From an uncultured Dorea sp. (GTDB lineage: Bacteria; Bacillota_A; Clostridia; Lachnospirales; Lachnospiraceae): 47,648 nucleotides of DNA. Shown piece after piece: positions 32,093 through 41,237 of this stretch (position 1 is its first letter; the number at the start of each line of letters is the position of its first letter). The notes below the pieces were generated by a model, which saw only the letters and a list, made by a program, of their open reading frames with translations, was not told the DNA's origin and ran no database searches. Both the position numbers and the translations under genes were made by a program. The stretch spans positions 1 to 47,648 of the forward strand of contig CAJTRM010000007.1 of NCBI GenBank assembly GCA_910578865.1, read 5' to 3'.

Positions 32093-32132
32093 AAAAAAAT
32101 ATCTCTCAAGCCGGAATCTGACTTAAGAGATA
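32093..32132 (-). terminator. Intrinsic terminator of the addBA-DUF1294 operon
   Basis: On the minus strand TATCTCTTAAG pairs with CTTGAGAGATA (one G-U) around an 11-nt loop, followed by seven T. It lies 27 nt past the DUF1294 stop. Confidence 0.88.
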
Positions 32133-32159
32133 CTTCTTCTGAACGCTCAATATAATAAA

Positions 32160-32432
32160 TCAATTCTTACCAAAAATAGCAAGAACACCTGCTGCCGCCT
32201 GCACCAGCATCAAAAAAGGGATGCCTGTCCGAAACCTTTGTTTCCGTGTTTTATGCCGGAATACATACATCCCTGCCCATGCCCCGGCGCTGCCTCCCGC
32301 AAATGCGAGAAAGAAAAGCGTTTTCTCCGGTATCCGCCACATATCCTTTTTCGCACACCGCTTATCGTATCCGAATACTGCAAAGGAAAGGAGATTGATC
32401 CCGCAGATATAGATCATCCACTCTGTCGTCAC
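32160..32432 (-). CDS. DUF1294-family small membrane protein
   Basis: The 90-aa protein has the DUF1294 signature FGYDKRCAKKDMWRIPEKTL, then FAGGSAGAWAGMYVFRHKTR and a last hydrophobic helix. It starts with a GTG that overlaps the addA stop (GTGA). Function unknown; being coupled to addA is unusual and could be chance. Confidence 0.85.
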   Translation of the reverse strand: MTTEWMIYICGINLLSFAVFGYDKRCAKKDMWRIPEKTLFFLAFAGGSAGAWAGMYVFRHKTRKQRFRTGIPFLMLVQAAAGVLAIFGKN

Positions 32433-35400
32433 GGCAGCCGCACCTCCTTCTCAAGTGCAAAGGAGTAGATTATTTTTTCCTTTACCTTTTTTTGCGTCAG
32501 CTGTTCCAGCGCCCTCGCATAATAATCAAGCTGTCCATGGTATTTGTCGATCAGCGTCCGGGGAGAATGTACCCGGTCCGTTTTATAGTCCAAAAGCACC
32601 AATCCGTCCTCCTCCTCAAAATAAACGTCTATGATCCCCTGCACCAACACCTGTTCTCCTTCCTGCTCTCCGGGGTATATATCACAGGCGTCAATCCCAA
32701 GTACAAAGGGCTGTTCTTTCCACAGCCTCCCGGCACATGCGCTTTTTCTCATCCTTCCTGCACAGGGAGAAGCCAGGAACTGTAAAATATCCTTAAGGAC
32801 GATCGCCTCCTTCATGGCCTCAGAGATCTTCCCCTCTGAATAAAATGCCTCTATAGATGCCGCTGCCTCTTTGGGGCTGTAATCTTTCCTGAAATCCAGA
32901 AGCTCCAAAACTCTGTGGTAGGCAGTACCTCTTGACGCACCGCTTAATTCTTCCTCTTTCTGTAAAAACCTCGGAATCAGCGGAATGACCTCCGGTTCCT
33001 CATAGAGCAGTTCACCTTCCTGGCCTTCCTCACTGCCGGATACTTCCTGCATGTAAATACGTTTCTTAAGCTCTGACACCGTAAATTTCAGTTTCTTCCC
33101 TCTGCCGTCATGGGGATAACGGTAACGGAACTGCTCTTCCAGCTGCTCCTTTGCAGACGGATCGTATACTCTGTGGGTATCCCACTGTTCCAGAGCTGCT
33201 TTCGTAATCCGTCCGCTCACCTCCTCTGCCGCCTCCTGCCGTACAATATCCTCCGGCAAAAGGATTTTCACATCAGCAGGAACTGCCTCCCCCTTCCTCA
33301 ACAGCGCCGGAAATACAAAGTCCCAAAAGGCCGCAGCCTTACTGAGATGCCAAAACCCAATCGCATCCTCCTTCGTCAAGGCCGCCACCTCATACCCTGC
33401 AAGCTTCTTTTCCGGGTCGGGCAGCGTCCCTGTAATAATCAGCTTCTCCTTCGCACGGGTGCACGCCACATATAAAACTCTGAGCTCCTCTCCAAGGCTG
33501 TCCAGCTGCTCCTCTTTCTGAATGATCTTCTTTATGATAGTCGGACTTTTGACCCTGAGTTCCAGATCAATACAATCCATCCCGATTCCCATGCCGGCAT
33601 GAAGCACAATACTGCTCCTTACATCCTGCATATTAAACCGCTTTCCCATGCCGGCTGCAAATACAATGGGAAATTCCAGTCCCTTACTTTTGTGGATGGT
33701 CATAATCCGCACAATATTCGACTGCTCATCTTCTACGCTCGCCTCACCATAATCCACGTTATACTTCTGCAGCTGTTCAATATAGCGCACAAAATGAAAC
33801 AGGCCTTTATAACTGGTTGCTTCAAATGCTCTCGCTTTTTCTATCAGCATTTCTACATTGGCTTTCCGCTGCACTCCTGCAGGCATAGCGGACACATAAT
33901 CTCCATATCCAGTATCTTCCAGAATCTGATACAAAAGCTCATGCATCGGCGTATAGGGGACACATTCCCTGATTTCATCCAGCTTCCCCAGGCAGCGGTC
34001 AAGCTTCCGCCTGACGTCCTCCGATTCCCCTTCCTGCCGGTATCTGGAAACCGCCTTATAAAAAGGCAGCTCTTGAAACTCGCTTTTCACAATCGCAATC
34101 TCTTCCCGGGATAACCCTCCGATCACAGAACAGAGCACTGCTGCAAGAGGTACATCCTGCCTGAAATTATCAAGTATCCGCAGATAATCCAGAAGTACAC
34201 CGATCTCCCTGGAGGAAAAATACCCTTCCCTTGTCCCCGCGTGCGCCGGGATCCCTTCTCTGTTCAGCACTTCGGCAAACACATCCGCAAATCCGCTGAC
34301 ACTTCTGGTAAGAATTACAATATCCGAATACCTGACCGGCCGTAAGGCGCCGCTCTTTTTATCCGTCACATTTCCTTCCTCAAGCAGCTCACGGATACGC
34401 ACTGCAATCGCGCGGGCCTCCCACTCTACGTCACCGTCAACTGCAAGAACCTCTGTCATACAGCCCGGATTCTCCTCATATTTTGCCCCCACATACAGAG
34501 CTGCCGCTTCATCGTAGGCAATACCTCCCAGACCTCTTGTCATAATCTGCCGGAAAATATAATTCACGCTGTCCAGCACTTCCCTTCTGCTCCTGAAATT
34601 CTTGTGCAGGTCGATCCGCTGTGTCCTGGAGTCCTCGATACTATAAGTGTCGAATTTTTCCATAAAAAGTTCCGGTCTCGACAAACGGAACCGGTAGATA
34701 CTCTGTTTCACATCGCCCACCATAAATACATTATATTTTCCCTCACATATCGTAGAAATGCTGGTCAGGATTGTCTCCTGAATCAGATTGCTGTCCTGAT
34801 ATTCATCGATCATAATCTCCAGGAACTGCTCCTGATACTCCTTCGCTATAGACGACGGCAAAAAGTGATCCTCCGTTTTCTCTGTCAGGATCTGAAGCGC
34901 GTACTGTTCCATATCCGAAAAATCTATCATATTCTGGGACCGCTTCTTCTCTTCAAACCGCACGGCAAATCTTCTTACCAGCTCCGCAACCTCCTGTACC
35001 ATCGGCCTGCATCTCTTGATATCCAGCAGCATCTCCTCCGGCTCTTCATAGAAATACTGGGAGATCAGGTCTTTGACCATCCCCTTTACATTTTCCCGTA
35101 TCGCCTTTACCTGAGCCGCCTTTTCTTCCGAGACAGATTTATCCCTGTTGGGTGTAAGCCGCATCCAGGAAATGTTCCTCATACTTTCCCCGAGGCCTGC
35201 AAAACTGTCCTTCTGCTTAAGTTCTTCTATGATCCTCAGATCTGCCTCCAGAATCTCCTCGTAAACTGCGGGTCCGTCTGCCTCACAGCAGATAGCGATT
35301 CCCCCGGCAAGAAGCCTGCCTGCATCCTCGAGATACCGCCTTACATTTTTCTTGATATTTCCGGTATATTCACTGCCTTCCAGTTCCTCAAGGGTTTCTG

Positions 35401-36001
35401 CGCCGTAAGCGTCCACACAGGAAGACAGCCACCACTCCGAAGCCGGATAGCTCCTGGAATACTCGTAGATCTTAAGAATCAGTTCTTCAATCTTCTTATC
35501 CGACCTGCCGGTTCCATATGCGGACACAAAGTCCAGGAACCTTCGTCTTCCCTCCTCATAACATTCTTCCAGCACTTCCCCCAGCACATCATGGCGCAAG
35601 AGCTTTAATTCCCCCTCCTCACCTATGCGGAATCCGGGATCCAGGTCAATGGCATGAAAATGATCTTTTATGACTGACAGGCAGAAGCTGTGGATGGTCG
35701 TAATCCGCGCATTATGGATCAGGGTAGCCTGCTGCTTCAGATGCTCATCCTCCGGCTGCTCCGAAAGCTTCTTCTCAATCGCGGTGCGGATCCTCTCCTT
35801 CATCTCCGCAGCCGCTGCCTCTGTAAATGTCACGATCAGCAGCCGGTCCACATCCACAGGATTGTTCTCTGCCGTAAGCATCGTAATAATCCGCTCTACC
35901 AGTACAGCCGTCTTACCGGAGCCGGCTGCGGCAGATACCAGTATATTTCTGCCGCGCAGATCAATGACCTTCTGTTGTTCCTTCGTCCATGCTACACTCA
36001 T
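32429..36001 (-). CDS. addA: ATP-dependent helicase/nuclease subunit A
   Basis: The 1190-aa protein is the UvrD-like helicase and nuclease arm of AddAB, which processes double-strand breaks for RecA. Walker A is AAAGSGKTAVLVERI at residues 24-38. Further helicase motifs are IDEYQDSN, VGDVKQSIYRFR and IMTIHKSKGLEFPIVF. The C-terminal RecB-like nuclease has IIDVYFEEEDGLVLLDYKTD with the Asp and D-Y-K active residues. Length is normal. It overlaps addB by 4 nt (ATGA). Confidence 0.95.
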   Translation of the reverse strand: MSVAWTKEQQKVIDLRGRNILVSAAAGSGKTAVLVERIITMLTAENNPVDVDRLLIVTFTEAAAAEMKERIRTAIEKKLSEQPEDEHLKQQATLIHNARITTIHSFCLSVIKDHFHAIDLDPGFRIGEEGELKLLRHDVLGEVLEECYEEGRRRFLDFVSAYGTGRSDKKIEELILKIYEYSRSYPASEWWLSSCVDAYGAETLEELEGSEYTGNIKKNVRRYLEDAGRLLAGGIAICCEADGPAVYEEILEADLRIIEELKQKDSFAGLGESMRNISWMRLTPNRDKSVSEEKAAQVKAIRENVKGMVKDLISQYFYEEPEEMLLDIKRCRPMVQEVAELVRRFAVRFEEKKRSQNMIDFSDMEQYALQILTEKTEDHFLPSSIAKEYQEQFLEIMIDEYQDSNLIQETILTSISTICEGKYNVFMVGDVKQSIYRFRLSRPELFMEKFDTYSIEDSRTQRIDLHKNFRSRREVLDSVNYIFRQIMTRGLGGIAYDEAAALYVGAKYEENPGCMTEVLAVDGDVEWEARAIAVRIRELLEEGNVTDKKSGALRPVRYSDIVILTRSVSGFADVFAEVLNREGIPAHAGTREGYFSSREIGVLLDYLRILDNFRQDVPLAAVLCSVIGGLSREEIAIVKSEFQELPFYKAVSRYRQEGESEDVRRKLDRCLGKLDEIRECVPYTPMHELLYQILEDTGYGDYVSAMPAGVQRKANVEMLIEKARAFEATSYKGLFHFVRYIEQLQKYNVDYGEASVEDEQSNIVRIMTIHKSKGLEFPIVFAAGMGKRFNMQDVRSSIVLHAGMGIGMDCIDLELRVKSPTIIKKIIQKEEQLDSLGEELRVLYVACTRAKEKLIITGTLPDPEKKLAGYEVAALTKEDAIGFWHLSKAAAFWDFVFPALLRKGEAVPADVKILLPEDIVRQEAAEEVSGRITKAALEQWDTHRVYDPSAKEQLEEQFRYRYPHDGRGKKLKFTVSELKKRIYMQEVSGSEEGQEGELLYEEPEVIPLIPRFLQKEEELSGASRGTAYHRVLELLDFRKDYSPKEAAASIEAFYSEGKISEAMKEAIVLKDILQFLASPCAGRMRKSACAGRLWKEQPFVLGIDACDIYPGEQEGEQVLVQGIIDVYFEEEDGLVLLDYKTDRVHSPRTLIDKYHGQLDYYARALEQLTQKKVKEKIIYSFALEKEVRLP

Positions 36002-39000
36002 AGCTGCCCTCTCTCCTCCTCTGCTGCTTTCATTGCCCGGATTGCTTCCTCTCTGCTCATCTTATCAATCTCCCGGTAGGCGCATCCCGGTATCTTTACG
36101 TCGAATCCACACACATCCCGGTATCCGCAGTAATCACACCCGGTATCCTGCCCCTTCCGGTACGGCACTGCCTCCACCTCACCCTGAAGGATTCTGCGGC
36201 GGACCTCCTTTGCCTTATTCACAGCATGACGCACCATGATACCAAACTCCTCCGGCGGTACTGCTTTGGATCCTTTGGACAGGCTTCCGTTTTTGTTATA
36301 TTTCACCGGTACGACCAAAGAATCTCCTTCCATGCGATGATCCAAATGCCTGAGCACATCCTCCTGTAGATTGATCAGCCCGTCCGGTTTCAGTTCCTTT
36401 AAGACAGCATCCTCCACAGTTCCGGCTTCTGCTTTATCTACCAGCGGATCCTTGATCCGGTAATAGAAGATACCTGCCGGGATTACCTCCTGGCCCGGGT
36501 GTTTTTTGGTTTCCTTCTTCACCGCCGCATCCATATATACCATAAGCTGCAGCTGCAGCCCATGATACAGGGAAACTACATCAAAGGCCTTACTTCCTGT
36601 CTTATAGTCCAGTACCTTCACATAAATCCGGTCTCCGTCCACACATGTATCCACACGGTCAATCTTGCCGTTCTCAAATCGCATTTCATAGGCCGACGGC
36701 TTAAAATCTCCCGCCTCCAGCTGTCTGATCAATGCCCACACCGTCCGTTCCAGCATCTGTTTCATGCGGACGATCAGATACTCATTACGGGCAGAACTGT
36801 ACAGAACAGAATTTCCGTAATCTGCAATGGCCTCTTTCACACTCTCATCCATATACTGCTTCCTGGCCTCCTCAGCAATCTGAGTCCAGTCTCCCCCTCC
36901 GGCCTCCACCTTCCCGGAGAACCTCTCTAATGCCCTGTGGCACACATTTCCGAGATCCACTGCCTGAAATTCATACTCCTGACGTTCCCGCAATCCGAGG
37001 CCATAGGTGAGAAAATGTGAAAATGCACAGGAACAGAAGCGCTCCACCCGGCTGATGCTGTTTTCAAAGTCTTCTCCATAAAGCCGCTTTGCCACCTGGC
37101 TGGTGAGACTGTCCGAAGGCATCCGGTAGAACCCTGCCTGCAGGAAATCTTCTATCTTTTCCTGCCAGCCCGGAGCTTTTTTATACCATGTATAAAGCTC
37201 ACTCCATGCATCATCCATGCCGTCCCCTATTCCCTGGAATCCACGGATGAGATATCCGATCCCCATCTCCTCCGTCAGTTCCTGCTGCCTTATGCCCTTT
37301 TCCTCCTCATCCTGAATACAGATATCGGGAAACAGCCGGCAAATCTCCTGAATCAGGTAAGACGGACGTACACTCTTCCCGTCCGCAGACACTCTGCTGT
37401 AGAAGATGTCAAGGGCTTCCGACGGTTTTGTAAGATTCAGGTACAGATAAAATTTCTGTACATACGCCTTTTCTTTGCCCCCCGGGGACAGCGCCAGCCT
37501 TTCTCTTGCAAACTTCTCCCGGTCCTGCTCCGACAAAAGCCCGGTACGCAGCAGATTGCCGGGAAGATACACATCATTGGCGCCCACGAACACCAACGCC
37601 TTAATGTCCTTCAGCCTGGTCCGTTCCATATCGCCCACCACAACCTGATCCACACTTGGCGGAATAACGCCCACCCGCGCCTCTTCAAGACCCGCATCCA
37701 AAAGCCTGCAGTATTCACTCAGGCTGACAGACTCCTCTCCCAGAAGCTCCACAAATTTATCAAACAAATCTACAATAATCCGGTAGATCTGTGCATATTC
37801 TTTCGCAAGGGACAGCCTGCCCGCAGCCTTAAATATTTCTTCCTGCCTGGCAATCCTCACCTGCAGCTCCTCCCGAACCATAAAATCATACAGCGCACAG
37901 GTAATGTCCTTTACGCTCTTCTTTCTTTGTTTCAATACAAAAACAAGGCTGTCCACCTTCTCCACCAGTATCGTCCTGTAATGGTTCAACCGTTCAAGCT
38001 CTTCTGTCTCCATTCCTCTCAGATGCCTGATCCACCTCTCCTGCCAGCGCTTATATCCTTTGATTCCAAGACCGATCACATAGTTTTCCAGTTCGTCTAC
38101 CTCCTCAAAGGTAAATCCTGCAAGGTTGGTCCTGAGAAAACGAAATACACTTTCATAGGTAAAGTTCTGCTCTACCATATGAAGAAGGCTTCTTATATAT
38201 TCTACAAAAGAGTTCAGCAGGATGCTTCGTTTCTGATCCATAAATACAGGGACATCGTACATCTCAAACGCCCGCTTCAGATAATCCCCATAGACCTCCA
38301 TATCACTTACAATTACACCGACATCCCTGAGACGGTAACCGTCCTCCCTCAAAAAACGACGGACCCGCCCTGCGGCGGCAAAGGCCTCTTCCTTTGGATT
38401 TCTTGCAATATGGACAGAGACTGCCTGCGGCTCTCCGGCATATTTCCCGGAACCGTAACGGAACAGATGGTGTTCCAGGAAGGCAAGCGCTTTATTTCCC
38501 CGGAATCTATAAGGTGTACGCCCATACAGCTCTACAGGCTCTTCCAGGTGGATCCCTTCTCTCTCTGCAATCTTCACAAGAGAGGTCACCATCTGCTTAC
38601 TGAGAGCAAACAACTGGTACGGATGGCTGTAAGCATACGGGTTCTCTCTCTGATCCATAGTTACAGAGATCATAACACTTCTGCAGTGCTTCATAAGTTC
38701 TGCCAGAAGCCGGTCCTGCACAGGGGTAAAGCCGGTAAAACCATCCAGTACGATGGTACTGTTTTTCAGAAGCTCCGACTCTCTGACCGCACGGGACAAA
38801 ACATCCAGAAGCTCTTCCTTTGTAATATATTTTTCCCGCAGGTACTCTGTAAAGCCCCGGTACAGAACCTGAATATCGGCAAGCTTATAATAAAGTCTGG
38901 ACTTTTCGCCCACAAGCTCCATGACACGCTCGATCTCGTCCTCCCCGATATCATACTGAGCAAATTCCGAGATCACCGACTTCACTTCACTGATATAGCC

Positions 39001-39348
39001 CAGCTTTCTTACATTTCCTCTTAACACATGAAGACGGTTTTCATAATCACCGGCGATTTTCCTCAGGATCAGGTTCTTTCCTTCATCATCCAGCACCGGA
39101 AGCGAGCCTTTTCCCGTCTCCTCGAACACACGATAGGCCAAACGCTTAAAGCTGAGTACGTCAATATTCATAATGCCGCGCCGCTCATGCATGGTCACAA
39201 GGTCCTTTTGTGTCTGCATGGTAAACTGCTCCGGCACCAGTACAATGTAATTCCGCTCCGGATGACGCACAGATTCGTCGATGACACAGCGGTATAAGTA
39301 ATGAGATTTCCCGGATCCTGAAGATCCGAATACAAATTTTAAAGGCAT
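35998..39348 (-). CDS. addB: ATP-dependent helicase/deoxyribonuclease subunit B
   Basis: The 1116-aa AddB partners AddA. It has an N-terminal Walker A (FGSSGSGKSHYL), a C-terminal nuclease (VKVLDYKTGS) and an intact iron-sulfur cluster set: one cysteine pair region at ERFCSCAFSHF and three more in CDYCGYRDVCGFDVKIPGC. AGGAGG lies 8 nt before the ATG. It heads the addB-addA-DUF1294 operon. Confidence 0.95.
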   Translation of the reverse strand: MPLKFVFGSSGSGKSHYLYRCVIDESVRHPERNYIVLVPEQFTMQTQKDLVTMHERRGIMNIDVLSFKRLAYRVFEETGKGSLPVLDDEGKNLILRKIAGDYENRLHVLRGNVRKLGYISEVKSVISEFAQYDIGEDEIERVMELVGEKSRLYYKLADIQVLYRGFTEYLREKYITKEELLDVLSRAVRESELLKNSTIVLDGFTGFTPVQDRLLAELMKHCRSVMISVTMDQRENPYAYSHPYQLFALSKQMVTSLVKIAEREGIHLEEPVELYGRTPYRFRGNKALAFLEHHLFRYGSGKYAGEPQAVSVHIARNPKEEAFAAAGRVRRFLREDGYRLRDVGVIVSDMEVYGDYLKRAFEMYDVPVFMDQKRSILLNSFVEYIRSLLHMVEQNFTYESVFRFLRTNLAGFTFEEVDELENYVIGLGIKGYKRWQERWIRHLRGMETEELERLNHYRTILVEKVDSLVFVLKQRKKSVKDITCALYDFMVREELQVRIARQEEIFKAAGRLSLAKEYAQIYRIIVDLFDKFVELLGEESVSLSEYCRLLDAGLEEARVGVIPPSVDQVVVGDMERTRLKDIKALVFVGANDVYLPGNLLRTGLLSEQDREKFARERLALSPGGKEKAYVQKFYLYLNLTKPSEALDIFYSRVSADGKSVRPSYLIQEICRLFPDICIQDEEEKGIRQQELTEEMGIGYLIRGFQGIGDGMDDAWSELYTWYKKAPGWQEKIEDFLQAGFYRMPSDSLTSQVAKRLYGEDFENSISRVERFCSCAFSHFLTYGLGLRERQEYEFQAVDLGNVCHRALERFSGKVEAGGGDWTQIAEEARKQYMDESVKEAIADYGNSVLYSSARNEYLIVRMKQMLERTVWALIRQLEAGDFKPSAYEMRFENGKIDRVDTCVDGDRIYVKVLDYKTGSKAFDVVSLYHGLQLQLMVYMDAAVKKETKKHPGQEVIPAGIFYYRIKDPLVDKAEAGTVEDAVLKELKPDGLINLQEDVLRHLDHRMEGDSLVVPVKYNKNGSLSKGSKAVPPEEFGIMVRHAVNKAKEVRRRILQGEVEAVPYRKGQDTGCDYCGYRDVCGFDVKIPGCAYREIDKMSREEAIRAMKAAEEERGQL

Positions 39349-39388
39349 AGGGTTTTCCTCCTATGCCTTAGTATATCATATCTTAATT

Positions 39389-40246
39389 TTACACGCTTCT
39401 TAATTTTTCTGCAAACTCACTGCTGAGAGTCATCCTTGCCACATAGAACACATCCCCGGTCATATAAACCGTCCAGTCATCCTCCACCTCTACCTGGAGT
39501 TCCCCGCCGGGCATGTGCACAATCACCTTATTGTTCGTCATACCAAGTTTATATGCAACACCTGCTGCTGCACAGGCTCCTGTTCCGGATGCCAGCGTAT
39601 AGCCTGCACCTCTTTCGTAGATCTCAATTGCCAGATTTTCTTTGTCTATCACCTTCATGATCTGTGTATTGATACGATTCGGAAAATATCTTGCAATCTC
39701 CGCATAATCACCGATCTTTGTCACGAGAGGCTTCGATATCTCCCTCATCGGGATGACACAGTGCGGATTCCCGATATTCACACAGGTAACCGGATACAAT
39801 GTTCTGCCAAACACCATATCTTCATTGATCACCTCACGCCGCTCGCCGGTTACCGGAATATCATCACTCCAGAAAGACAGTTTCCCCATAGATACCCGCA
39901 GCCTGCTTCCGTCCTCGTTTAAAAATGTCACTTCCACCGGGCCATTCCCTGTATATAATTTAAAGTTTTTCTTCTGGATATATCCTGCGTCTTTCAGATA
40001 CTTGGCAAAAATCCGTACACCGTTTCCGCTGGTCTCAGACTCGCTTCCGTCCGGATTCCACACCTTTACAAACATACCGTCTTCCTTTTGGATCGGGCCT
40101 TCCAGCACCCCGTCAGAGCCAAGCCCCGCATTACGGTCGCAGATGATCTTTACATTCTCCGGTGTAAGGCCAAGTTCGTTTTTATTAGGGTCATACACTA
40201 CATAATCATTACCAAGCCCATGATAACGTTCTAATACAACTTTCAT
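39389..40246 (-). CDS. DapF-like epimerase family protein with Ser replacing both catalytic Cys
   Basis: The 285-aa protein has the full diaminopimelate epimerase fold: MKVVLERYHGLGNDYVVYDP, DGSESETSGNGVRIFAKYL, CVNIGNPHCVI and ERGAGYTLASGTGACAAA. In true DapF the two catalytic residues are the Cys of C-G-N-G (C73 in Haemophilus) and of A-C-G-T-G. Here both are Ser (S73 and S220), and the Glu of R-G-x-G-E-T is Tyr. Epimerisation of LL- to meso-DAP by the two-cysteine mechanism is therefore doubtful. Similar SGNG proteins exist, to my recollection, in several phyla, so this is a subfamily, not a mutation. It may use another substrate. A TTGAAA-17-TATGAT promoter precedes it. Confidence 0.85.
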   Translation of the reverse strand: MKVVLERYHGLGNDYVVYDPNKNELGLTPENVKIICDRNAGLGSDGVLEGPIQKEDGMFVKVWNPDGSESETSGNGVRIFAKYLKDAGYIQKKNFKLYTGNGPVEVTFLNEDGSRLRVSMGKLSFWSDDIPVTGERREVINEDMVFGRTLYPVTCVNIGNPHCVIPMREISKPLVTKIGDYAEIARYFPNRINTQIMKVIDKENLAIEIYERGAGYTLASGTGACAAAGVAYKLGMTNNKVIVHMPGGELQVEVEDDWTVYMTGDVFYVARMTLSSEFAEKLRSV

Positions 40247-40287
40247 ATTCTACCTCCGATTTCGGTCGTTGTTCATTTCCTGAAACT

Positions 40288-40316
40288 ATCATAACAGGCA
40301 TCATTTCCCATTTCAA
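40288..40316 (-). promoter_or_regulatory. Promoter of the DapF-like gene
   Basis: TTGAAA and TATGAT on the minus strand are 17 nt apart. The upstream edge of the -35 box is only 3 bp from the AraC direct repeats. Confidence 0.6.
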
Positions 40317-40318
40317 CA

Positions 40319-40349
40319 CAAATCATGCCGTCTATATTGCAAATCATGC
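40319..40349. promoter_or_regulatory. Direct-repeat operator for the AraC regulator
   Basis: CAAATCATGC occurs at 40319-40328 and 40340-40349, exactly 21 bp apart, the two-turn spacing typical of AraC-family sites. The second copy overlaps the araC-type gene's -35; the first ends next to the -35 of the DapF-like gene, so both divergent promoters are in reach. Confidence 0.6.
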
Positions 40350-40365
40350 TTTTATCCATTACTAT
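40337..40365 (+). promoter_or_regulatory. Promoter of the AraC-type gene
   Basis: TTGCAA and TACTAT are separated by 17 nt; an AAAGGAG ribosome binding site follows before the ATG at 40395. Confidence 0.55.
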
Positions 40366-40394
40366 TATATTAATACCCCAAAGGAGCATAATTT

Positions 40395-41237
40395 ATGGAG
40401 CAGTATGAGAAAAAAGGATATCTGAACAGTGAATTTAAGCTTTTCCATCTGACCGACCAGGAGTCCCATGAAATCGAATACCATTATCACGATTTTGATA
40501 AGATCACAATCTTCATAAAGGGGACCGTCAATTACATGGTTGAGGGAAAGTCTTATGAATTAAAGCCCTACGATATTGTACTGGTTAAGCATAACGACAT
40601 CCACCGTTTAAGCGTAGACGCCTCCACCGTGTATGAGCGGATTATTGTCTATATCTCCCCCGGATTTATGAATGCATATAAGACGGACTCCTATGACTTG
40701 AGTTTCTGCTTCCAGAGGGCTGTCAAAGAACACTCCAATGTCCTTCGCATCCCTTCTCTTGAAAAAAGTTCTCTGTTTAAGGCCATATTGAGACTGGAAA
40801 AATCATTTCTTGACGATGGGTATGCCGCAGAACTGTACCGGCAGGTACTGTTTTTGGAATTTATGATCCATCTGAACCGCGCTGCTGCAAAAAACCATCT
40901 GGAATTCATTGATACGGACAATTGCAATGCCAAGATCGTCCAGATCCTTCAGTACATCAATGAACATCTGGACGGCAATCTGGCCATTGATGCACTGGCC
41001 AGGCATTTCTACATCAGCAAATACCACATGATGCGGCAGTTCAAACAGGAAACCGGCTACACGATCGGAAACTATATCACACAAAAAAGGCTGCTGCTCG
41101 CCAAAGAGCTGATCCTGTCCGGCGTACCCGGCACACAGGCCTGCTTTGACTGCGGTTATCATGATTATTCTACATTTTCCAGAGCCTACAGAGGACTGTT
41201 CGGTGAATCCTGCCGGGAAACACAGACTTTATCATAG
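40395..41237 (+). CDS. AraC-family transcriptional regulator
   Basis: The 280-aa protein has an N-terminal cupin sensor (about residues 20-100: EIEYHYHDFDKITIFIKGTV, DIVLVKHNDIHRL) and a C-terminal double HTH (about 180-278: LDGNLAIDALARHFYISKYH, ACFDCGYHDYSTFSRAYRG). Ligand unknown; cupin histidines suggest a small sugar or acid. It is divergent from the DapF-like gene with shared operator repeats. Its last 52 nt overlap the end of hflX on the opposite strand, so the two transcripts are mutually antisense at their ends. Confidence 0.9.
   Translation: MEQYEKKGYLNSEFKLFHLTDQESHEIEYHYHDFDKITIFIKGTVNYMVEGKSYELKPYDIVLVKHNDIHRLSVDASTVYERIIVYISPGFMNAYKTDSYDLSFCFQRAVKEHSNVLRIPSLEKSSLFKAILRLEKSFLDDGYAAELYRQVLFLEFMIHLNRAAAKNHLEFIDTDNCNAKIVQILQYINEHLDGNLAIDALARHFYISKYHMMRQFKQETGYTIGNYITQKRLLLAKELILSGVPGTQACFDCGYHDYSTFSRAYRGLFGESCRETQTLS

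Noticed and set aside
34604..35608. Open frame of 334 codons on the plus strand opposite addA
   Set aside because: Shadow of addA; no domain, start site or promoter.
37927..39024. Long open frame on the plus strand (365 codons) opposite addB
   Set aside because: It is the complement of a complete AddB with all motifs, has no recognisable domain, and no ribosome binding site.
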